Assembly: GCA_026702755.1 (NCBI GenBank)
Contig: JAPPBX010000080.1
Coordinates: forward strand, 26,969-90,968
Direction of reading: 5' to 3'
DNA: 64,000 nucleotides
Origin: Candidatus Poribacteria bacterium
Lineage (GTDB): Bacteria > Poribacteria > WGA-4E > WGA-3G
Position 1 is the stretch's first letter. Each line of letters starts with the position of its first letter. The notes under the pieces are model-generated. The model was given only the letters and a program-made list of their open reading frames with translations. It searched no databases and was not told where the DNA came from. This document shows, piece after piece, positions 25,211 to 34,916 of this stretch. Position numbers and translations under genes: made by a program.

Positions 25211-26299
25211 ATGCAGAAAATAAAACTTGGTGTTATCGGTGCAGGCGGTATCGTCTGCCGAATGCACCTGCCCGACCTCGTACAGGGCGACGATTTTGAA
25301 GTTAGTGTCATTGGTGGTAGACGCGAACACCGTCTCAAACATCAATGTCAAGAATTCGATATACCACGCTGGACACAGGATTACGACGCAATCATTGCAG
25401 ATGATACACTTGATGCCATTCTGGTTGGCACACCGCATCCCTTACATGTTTCGTGGGGTGTCAAAGCACTCGAGGCTGGCAAACATGTGCTGATGCAAAA
25501 ACCGCTTTGCGGCGATATGAATGAGGCGAATCAATTTGTCGAGGCAACTGAAGCGAGTGGTAAAACAGTCATGTGTCTCCCGCATTTCGGCGCGGCTGTC
25601 TATAAGATTCGCCAATTAATTGCCGAGAATGCGATTGGGCGCGTGTCCGGTGCGAGAATGCGAAGTAGCCATGGAGGTCCCGAAATCTACTATGCAGAGA
25701 TTCGCGACATCTTCGGTGAATCTGGCGACGATCTGTGGTTTTTCGATGCCAAACAAGCGAGTGTCGGCGCACTTTTCGACATGGGCGTTTACGCTGTTTC
25801 CAGCCTCGTTGGGATGCTTGGCACCTTCAAACGGGTGACGGGTTTCGTTTCTACGTTTGACAAACCGACGGAATTAGAGGATGTCGCAACGCTTGTGCTT
25901 GAGATGCAATCGGGGGGAATCGTCACTGCGGAGACGAGTTGGTGCGATCCAGCACGCACGGGTGAAGGGAGTGTACACGGCACAGCAGGCAAATTTACGA
26001 TGCCCGGCAAAGATGGCGCGACGCTTAGCCAGTGGACACCGACCTCTTACACGCGCGAACACGCGCCCGTTGATGTCAAAGCGATTGACTGTTCAGACGC
26101 AGCACCGAGTGGAATGCACACACATTTCGCCGAACATATCCGTGAAGGAACGCAACCACCGCTCTCAAATGTGTATACAGCGCGGCATGTTACTGAAATT
26201 TTGCTTGCTGGACTTGAATCTTCCGAAACAGGTAAGGCAATCGAGCTGACCACAGAAGCAGAAAATTGTGGAGATTGTTCGTCCGCAGACTGTTGTTGA
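25211..26299 (+). CDS. Gfo/Idh/MocA oxidoreductase with Cys-rich C-terminal tail
   Basis: A 362-residue NAD(P)-dependent sugar-type dehydrogenase. The N-terminal Rossmann motif GVIGAGGIVCRMH and the dinucleotide/substrate motif VLMQKPLCGD are visible; the last is usually EKP and here reads QKP, keeping the catalytic Lys. The C-terminal domain begins near 130 and has the GALFDMGVYAV block with the usual Asp. The end, ENCGDCSSADCC, has five Cys in ten residues, which I have not seen as a family feature. TAAGGAAA precedes the ATG. It lies 39 bp after the DUF1080 gene and probably shares its message and substrate. Confidence 0.92.
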   Translation: MQKIKLGVIGAGGIVCRMHLPDLVQGDDFEVSVIGGRREHRLKHQCQEFDIPRWTQDYDAIIADDTLDAILVGTPHPLHVSWGVKALEAGKHVLMQKPLCGDMNEANQFVEATEASGKTVMCLPHFGAAVYKIRQLIAENAIGRVSGARMRSSHGGPEIYYAEIRDIFGESGDDLWFFDAKQASVGALFDMGVYAVSSLVGMLGTFKRVTGFVSTFDKPTELEDVATLVLEMQSGGIVTAETSWCDPARTGEGSVHGTAGKFTMPGKDGATLSQWTPTSYTREHAPVDVKAIDCSDAAPSGMHTHFAEHIREGTQPPLSNVYTARHVTEILLAGLESSETGKAIELTTEAENCGDCSSADCC

Positions 26300-26357
26300 T
26301 ACGATAATTGAACTAACAGCAGAAGCAGATAGATAGTTAGAAAGGAAAAGAGGTGTG

Positions 26358-26392
26358 TTTCATGTAGGCGCGGAAAGCGCGCCTACATGAAA
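26358..26392. terminator. Perfect 15-bp hairpin between convergent genes
   Basis: TTTCATGTAGGCGCG and CGCGCCTACATGAAA pair completely around a five-base loop. It lies between the ends of the convergent genes stopping at 26299 and 26404, with A/T-rich flanks on both sides, so it may stop transcription from both directions. It could equally be a REP-type repeat. Confidence 0.65.
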
Positions 26393-26403
26393 TGACGAAA
26401 CGT

Positions 26404-26850
26404 CTAATCTAAACTGGCGTGAAATTCATACCAATCATCAAGGTTGTTGAGATTAACAGCGTCCAAGATAGAACCGTCGTCGCCAATACCGCTTGCACCG
26501 AGGATGCCCCCACGGGTATCGTCGTCGTGATTATAGCCTGAAATTGCAGCGTTCAGTTCGTCGACTGCTGCTTGGTCAAAACTTCCGTTTTCCGAAACCC
26601 ACGCTTCAAATTGTGGATAGGTGGGCGAATTGTCGCTGATGTATGCCAGTGTAGCGTCCTTGTCCAGTCCGAGTCCATCTAACACCATCTGATCAAAACC
26701 TGCGCCGCATGCCGGATACTCTTCATTTAGTACACCCTTGGCATCCATTAGCACTTTCGACCAGAATCGTGGAAGATGCAATACCCCAAGCGGTCCTGCA
26801 ACTCCGGAACTAATTGTGGGTATCATTGGTGTTTTCTTCCTTCCAAACAT
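26404..26850 (-). CDS. DUF5069 family protein
   Basis: Start ATG 26850 (MFGRKKTPMIPTISSG) with GGGAGGAAAA about 6 bases upstream. The 148 residues resemble DUF5069, a family of unknown function: LHLPRFWSKVLMDAKGVLNEEY, then ACGAGFDQMVLDGLGLDKD and YPQFEAWVSENG. The C-terminal part (NHDDDTRGGILGASGIGDDG) is acidic and Gly-rich. Whether it is an enzyme is unknown. It converges with the oxidoreductase gene across the hairpin at 26358. Confidence 0.78.
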   Translation of the reverse strand: MFGRKKTPMIPTISSGVAGPLGVLHLPRFWSKVLMDAKGVLNEEYPACGAGFDQMVLDGLGLDKDATLAYISDNSPTYPQFEAWVSENGSFDQAAVDELNAAISGYNHDDDTRGGILGASGIGDDGSILDAVNLNNLDDWYEFHASLD

Positions 26851-26993
26851 TCTGTTTTCCTCCCTTACTTTGAACGTTAAGTAATAGGTCGGTATTATCA
26901 ACATAACAGGTGTTATTGCCTGCCATGCGAAATTCTACTCTATTATAGCAGCGCGTACAAAAAAAGCAAGAAAAATTTAAATGCTGTTACGAA

Positions 26994-27281
26994 TCACTTA
27001 ACATCGTCAGGTTTAGCGACTTTAAACTTGAGTTCGCCGGGTTTTATATAACCGAGCCGTTTTCTCGCGAGCCGCTCCTTTGTGAGTTCGTCGTTTTTTA
27101 GCATTTCGACGCGCTTCTGGAGCCGGTCACGTTCGGCTTCCAGTTCTCGGATCTCGGCGCGGTAGGCTTCTTCAGCGAGCTGCGCGTGCTGCCAATCGCC
27201 ATAACCGTTCATGAATTGATCAACGCTAACGAGGAGTAATCCAACCGCAATAAGAAGTAAAATTGGACGAAGAATACGCAT
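26994..27281 (-). CDS. ftsB: Septum formation initiator, FtsB/DivIC family
   Basis: Start ATG 27281 (MRILRPILLLIAVG) with AAGG seven bases upstream. The 95-residue product has the FtsB/DivIC plan: short cytosolic end, one membrane helix (about 5-22), a coiled coil (about 40-72, AEIRELEAERDRLQKRVEML) and a conserved ERLARKRLGYIKPGE segment. It would act in the divisome with FtsL and FtsQ. It lies directly after eno, an arrangement common in several phyla, separated by a terminator-like hairpin that ends just before its ribosome site. Confidence 0.9.
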   Translation of the reverse strand: MRILRPILLLIAVGLLLVSVDQFMNGYGDWQHAQLAEEAYRAEIRELEAERDRLQKRVEMLKNDELTKERLARKRLGYIKPGELKFKVAKPDDVK

Positions 27282-27293
27282 GAAGTGGACCTT

Positions 27294-27330
27294 AAAAAAA
27301 AGCGTTCTGGGACAGCACACAAGCTGTCCC
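27294..27330 (-). terminator. Terminator-like hairpin between eno and ftsB
   Basis: On the minus strand GGGACAGC and GCTGTCCC (27330-27309) form an 8-bp stem with a six-base loop, followed after seven bases by eight T (27301-27294). It would reduce read-through from eno into ftsB. Confidence 0.6.
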
Positions 27331-27347
27331 TATGCAAATGTAATCGG

Positions 27348-28769
<1,422 letters not shown>

Positions 28770-28806
28770 TTATTTTAGATGTACCTTCCAAACATTTGCG
28801 TCAATA

Positions 28807-29499
28807 CTATTCCTCAATGACAGCATCTGCAAGTAGATACGCAGCTGCCAAAAAAACTAAACTACACCCGATGAGCAGTGCCAGCCAAAATCCGTTATCT
28901 AATCCGCCAGTTACCAAAAGCGAGACGGTGCATTTCGCTCCGCCCATAATAATTGGGATGACGAGAGGAAGTAAAATAACGGAAAGGAGGCTCTCGCCGC
29001 CATTCGCACCTGTGGACATACCAGCTAACAGCACACCGACAGCGCAAAAACCGAGTGTCCCGATACCAAGTACACCGGATAATTTCAATAATATACCCAC
29101 CGTCACCACATCAAGCAGATCCAAAAATTGAAGTGCGATGGGGGTAATGACGATTTCCAATAGGAATAAAAAAATGACATTGCTAACGACTTTAGAGAGG
29201 TAGAGATTACTCGCATCAACGCCGGTCAGGCGTATGCCCTGCAACGCACCGTGTGAACGTTCTGCTGTGAATGAACGGTTCAAGGTGATAATCCCTGCAA
29301 AAACGAATGCCGCCCAGAGGACACTTGCAGTGAGTTTGCCACGCTCTCCCCTTTCAGGAAAAATCGGGCCAAACGCGAAAGCAAAAATGAGGACAACTAA
29401 TATGCTGAAGACGAAGACTAATACAAACGTCTCTTTTGAACGGAATTGAAGCCCAAGGTCTTTGCGAATCAACGCGCCAATTTGACGAAGTGCCTTCAT
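28807..29499 (-). CDS. ccmB: Haem exporter permease CcmB
   Basis: A 230-residue membrane protein with about six helices. The opening LIRKDLGLQFRSKETF and the LLSVILLPLVIPIIMGGAKC segment are typical of CcmB, part of the CcmABCD complex that releases haem-loaded CcmE in system I cytochrome c maturation. It follows ccmA by 73 bp on the same strand. ccmC, which normally follows, is not present next to it or elsewhere in the window. CcmE, CcmF and CcmH are coded about 7-10 kb away on the same strand. Confidence 0.92.
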   Translation of the reverse strand: MKALRQIGALIRKDLGLQFRSKETFVLVFVFSILVVLIFAFAFGPIFPERGERGKLTASVLWAAFVFAGIITLNRSFTAERSHGALQGIRLTGVDASNLYLSKVVSNVIFLFLLEIVITPIALQFLDLLDVVTVGILLKLSGVLGIGTLGFCAVGVLLAGMSTGANGGESLLSVILLPLVIPIIMGGAKCTVSLLVTGGLDNGFWLALLIGCSLVFLAAAYLLADAVIEE

Positions 29500-29572
29500 G
29501 TTTGTCTCAATTTTTTGCCAGCCATCAAGTGTTAGTAGCCAAAAGACGTTTTACGGCACAAGAACCCAACAG

Positions 29573-30274
29573 TTAAGAGCTTAACCTCTCTTCATACATA
29601 AACAGCAACGTCTCTGCTGTAATTTCATCTTTCTGCGCGACTTCCTCCAGTTCTCCCTTTATCATAAAGAAGAACCTTGTGCCTGCGAGATAGCCCAGCT
29701 CTGTATTATGTGTTGTGATGACAATACCTTTGCCGTTTTGTTGTTCTTGTGCAATGCGCTCCAGAGCAAACTGCTTGGCAGAAGCATCCAATCCAGAGAA
29801 GGGTTCGTCGAGTAATAAAACTGAAGGTTGATGGAGAAGTGCTCTGGCAATCATAAAACGCTGCGTCATGCCCCGTGAGAAGATGTGCAGAGGCTCATGG
29901 GCAAAGTGTTGCAAGCCGACTTCCGTGAGGAGCGTCATACAGCGGTGTTCTAACTGTTTAACGCCGTACATCCGTCCAAAAAACTTGAGATTCTCGTAAG
30001 GACTGAACACCGGATAAGCGAGATTTTCATGAATAAGGACACCCAATCCGTTACGCACGTCCGAGTAATTTGCGATTGCATCCGCGCCTTCAATCTCAAG
30101 TTTCCCGGATGTCGGCTTCAGGAGTGTCGCGAGAATTTTGATGAGCGTTGTTTTACCAGCACCATTAGGACCGAAAATTGTAACCACTTCGCCCGGATTA
30201 ACCGAAAGCGTGGCATCTTTGACGATCGCGCGATTTCCAAAGTCTTTGGTGAGTTGGGAAGCACGAAGGCGCAT
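29573..30274 (-). CDS. ccmA: Haem ABC exporter ATPase CcmA
   Basis: A 233-residue ATPase with Walker A GPNGAGKTT (about 35-43), Q-loop region GVLIHEN, signature FSRGMTQR (about 133), Walker B VLLLDEPFSGLD and the switch His in TTHNTE. The CcmB gene follows, which supports CcmA over a generic ABC ATPase. Together they use ATP to release the CcmE-haem adduct on the periplasmic side. The signature FSRGM instead of LSGGQ is usual in this subfamily. Confidence 0.92.
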   Translation of the reverse strand: MRLRASQLTKDFGNRAIVKDATLSVNPGEVVTIFGPNGAGKTTLIKILATLLKPTSGKLEIEGADAIANYSDVRNGLGVLIHENLAYPVFSPYENLKFFGRMYGVKQLEHRCMTLLTEVGLQHFAHEPLHIFSRGMTQRFMIARALLHQPSVLLLDEPFSGLDASAKQFALERIAQEQQNGKGIVITTHNTELGYLAGTRFFFMIKGELEEVAQKDEITAETLLFMYEERLSS

Positions 30275-30289
30275 GGTGTGAGAGATTCC

Positions 30290-30395
30290 GGACCGGCTGG
30301 AAAAGTGGAAGTCCTTCCAACCCTCTATCTTTCCATTTGGAAGGGTGGAAGGGTGGAAGATTGCGGGGCTTCCATCCTTCCATCTTTCTTCTACT
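30290..30395. repeat. TGGAAG/CTTCCA-rich repeat stretch between korB and ccmA
   Basis: About 105 bp made largely of TGGAAG and its complement (for example GGCTGGAAAAGTGGAAG, TTGGAAGGGTGGAAGGGTGG, CTTCCATCCTTCCATC). The two polarities could pair into a long imperfect hairpin. It is related in composition to the element at 28693. Confidence 0.5.
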
Positions 30396-30396
30396 T

Positions 30397-31302
30397 TTAC
30401 ATCATTCTTTGGATGATTGCGTCACCCTGCTCCTGGGTGATGCCGAGCGGTTGATGCACTATAGGACCTTTTTCCAAAACAGGTTCCATTTGATCCAATG
30501 ACTGGCGGCTTGTATCATGGTAGAACAACCCAAGCTGCGTTTCATGCCCCGTCTTGACTGCTTGCGCAAGTGCAGCGGCTCTGTCACTTGTGTCATGATT
30601 TTCAAGAGATTGGACTCGCTCCTTCCAATAGTCGAAAATCTTCATTTTCTCCTTCTTCCAAGTCACACAAGGACTGATAACGTCAATGAACGCAAACCCT
30701 TTGTGTTGCATCCCGTTATACATCAATTCCGCGAGTTGTCTTCCTTCAGAACTAAATGCCCTTGCGACATAAGTCGCACCCGCGACAATTGCCATCGCAA
30801 CCGGATTGAGAGGTGACTCTAAATTACCGAACGGCGTGCTTTTCGTCTGTTCTCCTACTATAGTCGTCGGTGAGGCTTGCCCAACAGTCAACCCATACGT
30901 CTCGTTATTCATGACAATGTAGAGGAGATCAATATTTTTTCGCATCGTATGAATGAAATGATTTCCGCCGATACCGTAACCATCACCATCACCACCCGTG
31001 ACGACAACATTCAACTCGTGATTGGCAAATTTAGCACCCGTTGCGACTGCTAAAGCGCGACCGTGTAGCGTATGCATCCCGTACGTTTTGACATAACCAG
31101 GGAGGTTAGAGGAACACCCGATTCCACTTACAGTCAGGTGATCATGATTGCCACGACCGAGTTTGGCATAAGCGTTTTGTAGCGCATTAAGGACACTAAA
31201 ATCACCACAACCGGCACACCAATCGGGATTAACATCACCTTTAAAATCTCGCGCTGTAGGTGCACCTTGAATAGGTCTTTCTCGTCTTGCTCGTCTCGCC
31301 AT
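30397..31302 (-). CDS. korB: 2-oxoacid:ferredoxin oxidoreductase, beta subunit
   Basis: Start ATG 31302, nine bases after AAAGGAGG; the ATG three codons earlier is too close to it. The 301-residue protein carries the thiamine-diphosphate half of the enzyme: NPDWCAGCGDFSVLNAL near 30, VSGIGCSSNLPGY, HTLHGRALAVATGAK and the metal/ThDP motif GGDGDGYGIGGNH, then NNETYGLTVGQASPT. The alpha subunit gene lies just upstream, 18 bp away. The pair would convert 2-oxoglutarate or a similar 2-oxoacid plus CoA to acyl-CoA, reducing ferredoxin. Which 2-oxoacid is inferred from family resemblance. Confidence 0.93.
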   Translation of the reverse strand: MARRARRERPIQGAPTARDFKGDVNPDWCAGCGDFSVLNALQNAYAKLGRGNHDHLTVSGIGCSSNLPGYVKTYGMHTLHGRALAVATGAKFANHELNVVVTGGDGDGYGIGGNHFIHTMRKNIDLLYIVMNNETYGLTVGQASPTTIVGEQTKSTPFGNLESPLNPVAMAIVAGATYVARAFSSEGRQLAELMYNGMQHKGFAFIDVISPCVTWKKEKMKIFDYWKERVQSLENHDTSDRAAALAQAVKTGHETQLGLFYHDTSRQSLDQMEPVLEKGPIVHQPLGITQEQGDAIIQRMM

Positions 31303-31320
31303 CTGATTCATCCTCCTTTG

Positions 31321-33105
31321 TTAGACAACAATCTCTTGATAGGGGACATAAAGATCTGTTTTACTGTTCAAAAGTTCACGGGTGCCATCAACAACGTGAT
31401 GCGGCATAAACGGCTCACCGTCGTATTTGCGGATGTGCCCATCTGCCTTAAAGCCGGTCTCACCCCGTAAAAACCGAGCGAATTGACCCGTGTAGTTGCA
31501 CTCAACGATAATCGAATGCGCAGATTTTGCAAGCACTTCGTTGACGGCATCTTCATCCATTGGATAGAGCCACTTGAAGTGGATATGGTTGGTGGCAATG
31601 CCTGCTTCGTTTAACATTTGTGCTGCTTCAGCGATGACACCATGCGTGGACCCCCACCCAATCAAGGTGACTTCGGCATCTTCAGCTCCCTCCAGAGTCG
31701 GAGGCGGGAGCAGTTCAACGATGCCTTCCATCTTGCGTTGCCGTTTCTCCATAATATCACGACGTTTATGAGGATTCGTGAATTCATCACTAATCAGCCC
31801 CCCATCTTCATCATGATCGTCGGTAGCAACAACGTGCGTATGCCCAGGCGTGCCAGGGATAGCACGGGGCGAAATTCCGCTGTCTGTGATCTGGTAACGC
31901 AGATATTCACCATCTGTCTGTCCTTGTCCGGTGATTAATTCCCCACGGTCGATTTTAGGTTGCCAGTTGATAGAATCCGGCACGAATGTCGTGTGACCTT
32001 CCGCCAGCGACAAATCCGTGAGCACCATGCCGGGGCACTGAAACTTGTCAATGAGGTTAAAGAGTTCAGGTATTGTATCAAAACCGTCCATCATACTGGT
32101 AGGTGAAACAACAATTTTCGGAAAATCACCTTGGCTCGCGCCGAGAACTTGCCATAAATCTCCCTGCTCGGTTTTGGTAGGTAAACCTGTGGAGGGGCCC
32201 CCGCGTTGAACATTAACAACAACGATTGGAATTTCCATCATGCCGGCACTGCCAATCGCTTCGGACATGAGTGCGAAACCGCCACCCGATGTGGCACACA
32301 TTGCGCGTGCACCGGTGTGTGCAGCACCGATTACCATATTGACAACGCTGATTTCATCTTCACATTGCCGAACGATAATACCGAGATCGCGAGCGTTTGG
32401 GGCCATCCAGTGGAGAATACCTGTTGATGGACTCATCGGATATGCAGCATAAAATTTGACACCTGCGGCTGCACCGCCCATCGCCATCAGCATATTACCG
32501 CTACCGAACGCCAACGGGGTATCCTGTCTCTCAAATTGGACATCTAACGGCGTAAAGTGTTCAGCAGCGTAATCGTAACTTGCACGTGCAGCAGCAATAT
32601 TCGCATCCACTACTGCTTGACCTTTACGTTTGAGAAATGTCAGAACGATGATGTCCTCAAGCACTGCTAAATCTATCCCTACCAATTGCAAAGCCACACT
32701 GGACATACAAACATTCAGCATAAGGGCTTTTCTATCTGGGTCGTTGGTGAGCTCTTTATAGGAAATAGGACACAATTGGATGTCATCTCGTGTTGGAGGC
32801 TCTTTCACATGCTCGCTATTATAGATTAAAGCACCACCAGGGGCTACATGTGGCAGATGCTTCTCTACGCTATTGGCATCCAGAGCAATAATCAGATCTA
32901 TCTTGTCCCCGTGGTTCGCAACAGGTTCAGAACTGATCCGGATCGTCAGGAAGGAGTGACCGCCGCGGATGAGGGATTGATAGGCGGTGTAAGTAAAAAC
33001 GTTCAGCCCATACCGGGCACAGATTTGGCTGATGCTTTTGCCTGCAGCTTCTATACCCTGCCCGGGTGCCCCTCCTACAGCGATTGCAAAATCGTACTTT
33101 GCCAT
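31321..33105 (-). CDS. korA: 2-oxoacid:ferredoxin oxidoreductase, fused gamma-alpha subunit
   Basis: A 594-residue fusion. Residues 1-190 are the gamma domain (VGGAPGQGIEAAGKSISQI, QSLIRGGHSFLTIRIS), and about 200-594 the alpha domain (AAYPMSPSTGILHWMA, CEDEISVVNMVIGAAHTGAR, TSGGGFALMSEAIG, VQRGGPSTGLPTKTEQGDL). This is the usual two-gene KorAB-type layout with no separate ferredoxin subunit. GGGAGCC precedes the ATG. A working oxidative enzyme of this kind fits an oxygen-sensitive or microaerobic TCA step. Confidence 0.93.
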   Translation of the reverse strand: MAKYDFAIAVGGAPGQGIEAAGKSISQICARYGLNVFTYTAYQSLIRGGHSFLTIRISSEPVANHGDKIDLIIALDANSVEKHLPHVAPGGALIYNSEHVKEPPTRDDIQLCPISYKELTNDPDRKALMLNVCMSSVALQLVGIDLAVLEDIIVLTFLKRKGQAVVDANIAAARASYDYAAEHFTPLDVQFERQDTPLAFGSGNMLMAMGGAAAGVKFYAAYPMSPSTGILHWMAPNARDLGIIVRQCEDEISVVNMVIGAAHTGARAMCATSGGGFALMSEAIGSAGMMEIPIVVVNVQRGGPSTGLPTKTEQGDLWQVLGASQGDFPKIVVSPTSMMDGFDTIPELFNLIDKFQCPGMVLTDLSLAEGHTTFVPDSINWQPKIDRGELITGQGQTDGEYLRYQITDSGISPRAIPGTPGHTHVVATDDHDEDGGLISDEFTNPHKRRDIMEKRQRKMEGIVELLPPPTLEGAEDAEVTLIGWGSTHGVIAEAAQMLNEAGIATNHIHFKWLYPMDEDAVNEVLAKSAHSIIVECNYTGQFARFLRGETGFKADGHIRKYDGEPFMPHHVVDGTRELLNSKTDLYVPYQEIVV

Positions 33106-33359
33106 CTTGGCTCCCTTCTAATAATTTTTCGTATTCCAGTCTGATACCGCAGATACGCCACAGTTGGTCTCAATCAATGTTGCGACATCAGATGGATGGA
33201 CAAATAAGCAAATTGTTCGTTTGTTAATTACATTGCGATATTTGCGCCTTTTTCTTAATATTCATGAACACATATAACATTCTATTTTTTTAATTATACC
33301 ATGTTTAAGTGATTTTTTCAAGTTTTTTAAATCTCTACGAATGCACTATATAGCAGATT

Positions 33360-33887
33360 TTATAAACCTGCTCCCCCGATCATAGTATGCCTCTTCAGAT
33401 TGCAAGTAGCCATTTCCCACTCCGCCACAATCACCTGCCGAGGCAATTTTCCATCTTCTGAATGGTACACCAACACATCGTGCCGATGATATTCGTGCAG
33501 TAGGGCAACAAGGGATCGGGAAAAACCTGCTGGAGAAATCAGGAAAGAATATAAAGGACGCGCAATACGACTATACATCAGAAGTTGGGAAAGGTGTGCC
33601 AACGTGAGTTTGGTGTTTTTACACTCGACCAAAACCAGCTCGGTCGGTTTATTGGCGTGATGGACAAATCCAACAACATCAACTTTTATATTCCATGAAC
33701 GCCATTCTCCAAGAAAGTTGCCACGGTTATATGTGCTAAGAAAACGGGAAATTGGGGTATGCGGAAAGGCATGGATATCAATCTCAACTTGACGAAATCG
33801 CCCCTTTAGAAAATTCTCTAACCATTGGCACACATCAGGGTACAGGTCCATAACACTCTTCGGACCGACCTTTTCAGGGGTTTTCAT
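33360..33887 (-). CDS. PD-(D/E)XK nuclease-like protein of unknown family
   Basis: Start ATG 33887 with GGAGAAG seven bases upstream. The 175-residue protein has a likely PD-(D/E)XK core: D70 in NIKVDVVGF, E88-x-K90 in ELVLVECKN, and a following helix with Q101 (HLSQLLMYSRIARP), the order seen in many restriction-type and repair nucleases. I do not recognise a named family. The gene follows a HEAT-repeat gene by 13 bp on the same strand, with a second HEAT gene before that, so the three are probably one operon. A DNA-related role is inference. Confidence 0.65.
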   Translation of the reverse strand: MKTPEKVGPKSVMDLYPDVCQWLENFLKGRFRQVEIDIHAFPHTPISRFLSTYNRGNFLGEWRSWNIKVDVVGFVHHANKPTELVLVECKNTKLTLAHLSQLLMYSRIARPLYSFLISPAGFSRSLVALLHEYHRHDVLVYHSEDGKLPRQVIVAEWEMATCNLKRHTMIGGAGL

Positions 33888-33900
33888 GGAAACTTCTCCA

Positions 33901-34515
33901 TTACGTTTGGCTGAACGCTTCAAGTGCCTGTTTTGCTTCCGGGGTTCCAATTTTTTCTAATGCAAAAGCGACATAATTTTGGACCTCTTCGGATTCATCG
34001 TCAAGTGCCTTGATAAGCGCAGGTACTGCATCCGCTGCTGCGTCTTCCAGTTTAGCAAGCGTGTACGCAGCATAAGACCGAACATCCTCCGACGGATCGT
34101 TCAAAGCATCAATAAGCGCAGGCATCGCACCAATTGCCGCGCTCCCCATCAGATTGAGCGCGCGAGCTGCATATTCGCGGAACTCTTCATTGAGTTTGTC
34201 AGATAACGCTTCCACCAAAACCGGTATTGCTGGTTCACCGATGAGGCTAAGCGTATTACCAAGCGCGAGTGCATAGTACCTCTCAGCTATCGCCATCTGA
34301 TCAATAAGCGCAGGTATTGCCGGTTCACCAATGGCAGCCAAGACCTCAGTGGCTTGCTCAACCACATCCCCAAGATTATCAGCGAGTGCCTCAACAAGTT
34401 GCGGTATAGCAGGTTCACCGATAGCAACCAATTCTTCTCTCGCAGCTTCAAGGATATCGTCATCCAGCTCCGACAAATCCTCGATTAAATCCGCTACGAT
34501 GTGTTCATCGTCCAT
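33901..34515 (-). CDS. HEAT-repeat protein
   Basis: A 204-residue acidic all-helical protein of about five to six HEAT repeats, each ending in motifs such as AIGEPAIPQLVEALAD, SLIGEPAIPVLVEALS and AMPALIDALNDPSEDVRSYA. It should be a small protein-binding solenoid, perhaps in the PBS-lyase/HEAT group. Its first 40 residues are clearly homologous to those of the 131-residue protein coded just upstream (HIVADLIEDL vs HHIADLIVML; ELVAIGEPAIPQL vs ELIAIGRPAIPQL), so one gene arose by duplication. No catalytic residues are seen. Confidence 0.85.
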   Translation of the reverse strand: MDDEHIVADLIEDLSELDDDILEAAREELVAIGEPAIPQLVEALADNLGDVVEQATEVLAAIGEPAIPALIDQMAIAERYYALALGNTLSLIGEPAIPVLVEALSDKLNEEFREYAARALNLMGSAAIGAMPALIDALNDPSEDVRSYAAYTLAKLEDAAADAVPALIKALDDESEEVQNYVAFALEKIGTPEAKQALEAFSQT

Positions 34516-34520
34516 CTATT

Positions 34521-34916
34521 CTATTCGCCTTTCTTAACATACGCCAACATTGTGATAAGACGGTCGGTTTGTTCGGGTCGTAAATACTTGTAAAACCATT
34601 CCGAAAACTCACGCTCGGCTCTGGTGAGCTGAGCCGTTAGGGTGGGGACGGTGGACTCTCCGATTTCCGCTAAGACCTCCGCAGCGTGGTTCGCCATCTG
34701 TTCCATGTAAACAGGAAGTGCGGACTCCTCGATATGGGTATAGAACTCGGCACCATATCCAGAGATATGCCAGCATTCCTGAGTAAGGACATCAATGAGC
34801 TGTGGAATAGCCGGTCTACCTATCGCAATTAATTCTGCTTTCGCGGTGTCCCGAATGTTTTCGTCTATATGACCCAACATGACTATCAAATCAGCGATGT
34901 GGTGTTTGCTATGCAT
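34521..34916 (-). CDS. Short HEAT-type protein with a tail shared with the upstream gene
   Basis: The 131-residue product starts with HEAT-like helices homologous to the next protein, but its last 25 residues (SEWFYKYLRPEQTDRLITML) closely match the C-terminus of the 452-residue-frame protein coded upstream (SERVYKRLRREQTERLTTLL). It therefore looks like a composite of two neighbours. Its ATG lies inside the end of the upstream gene (8-bp overlap) with AGAGGGG five bases before it, so translation is probably coupled. Function unknown. Confidence 0.75.
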   Translation of the reverse strand: MHSKHHIADLIVMLGHIDENIRDTAKAELIAIGRPAIPQLIDVLTQECWHISGYGAEFYTHIEESALPVYMEQMANHAAEVLAEIGESTVPTLTAQLTRAEREFSEWFYKYLRPEQTDRLITMLAYVKKGE

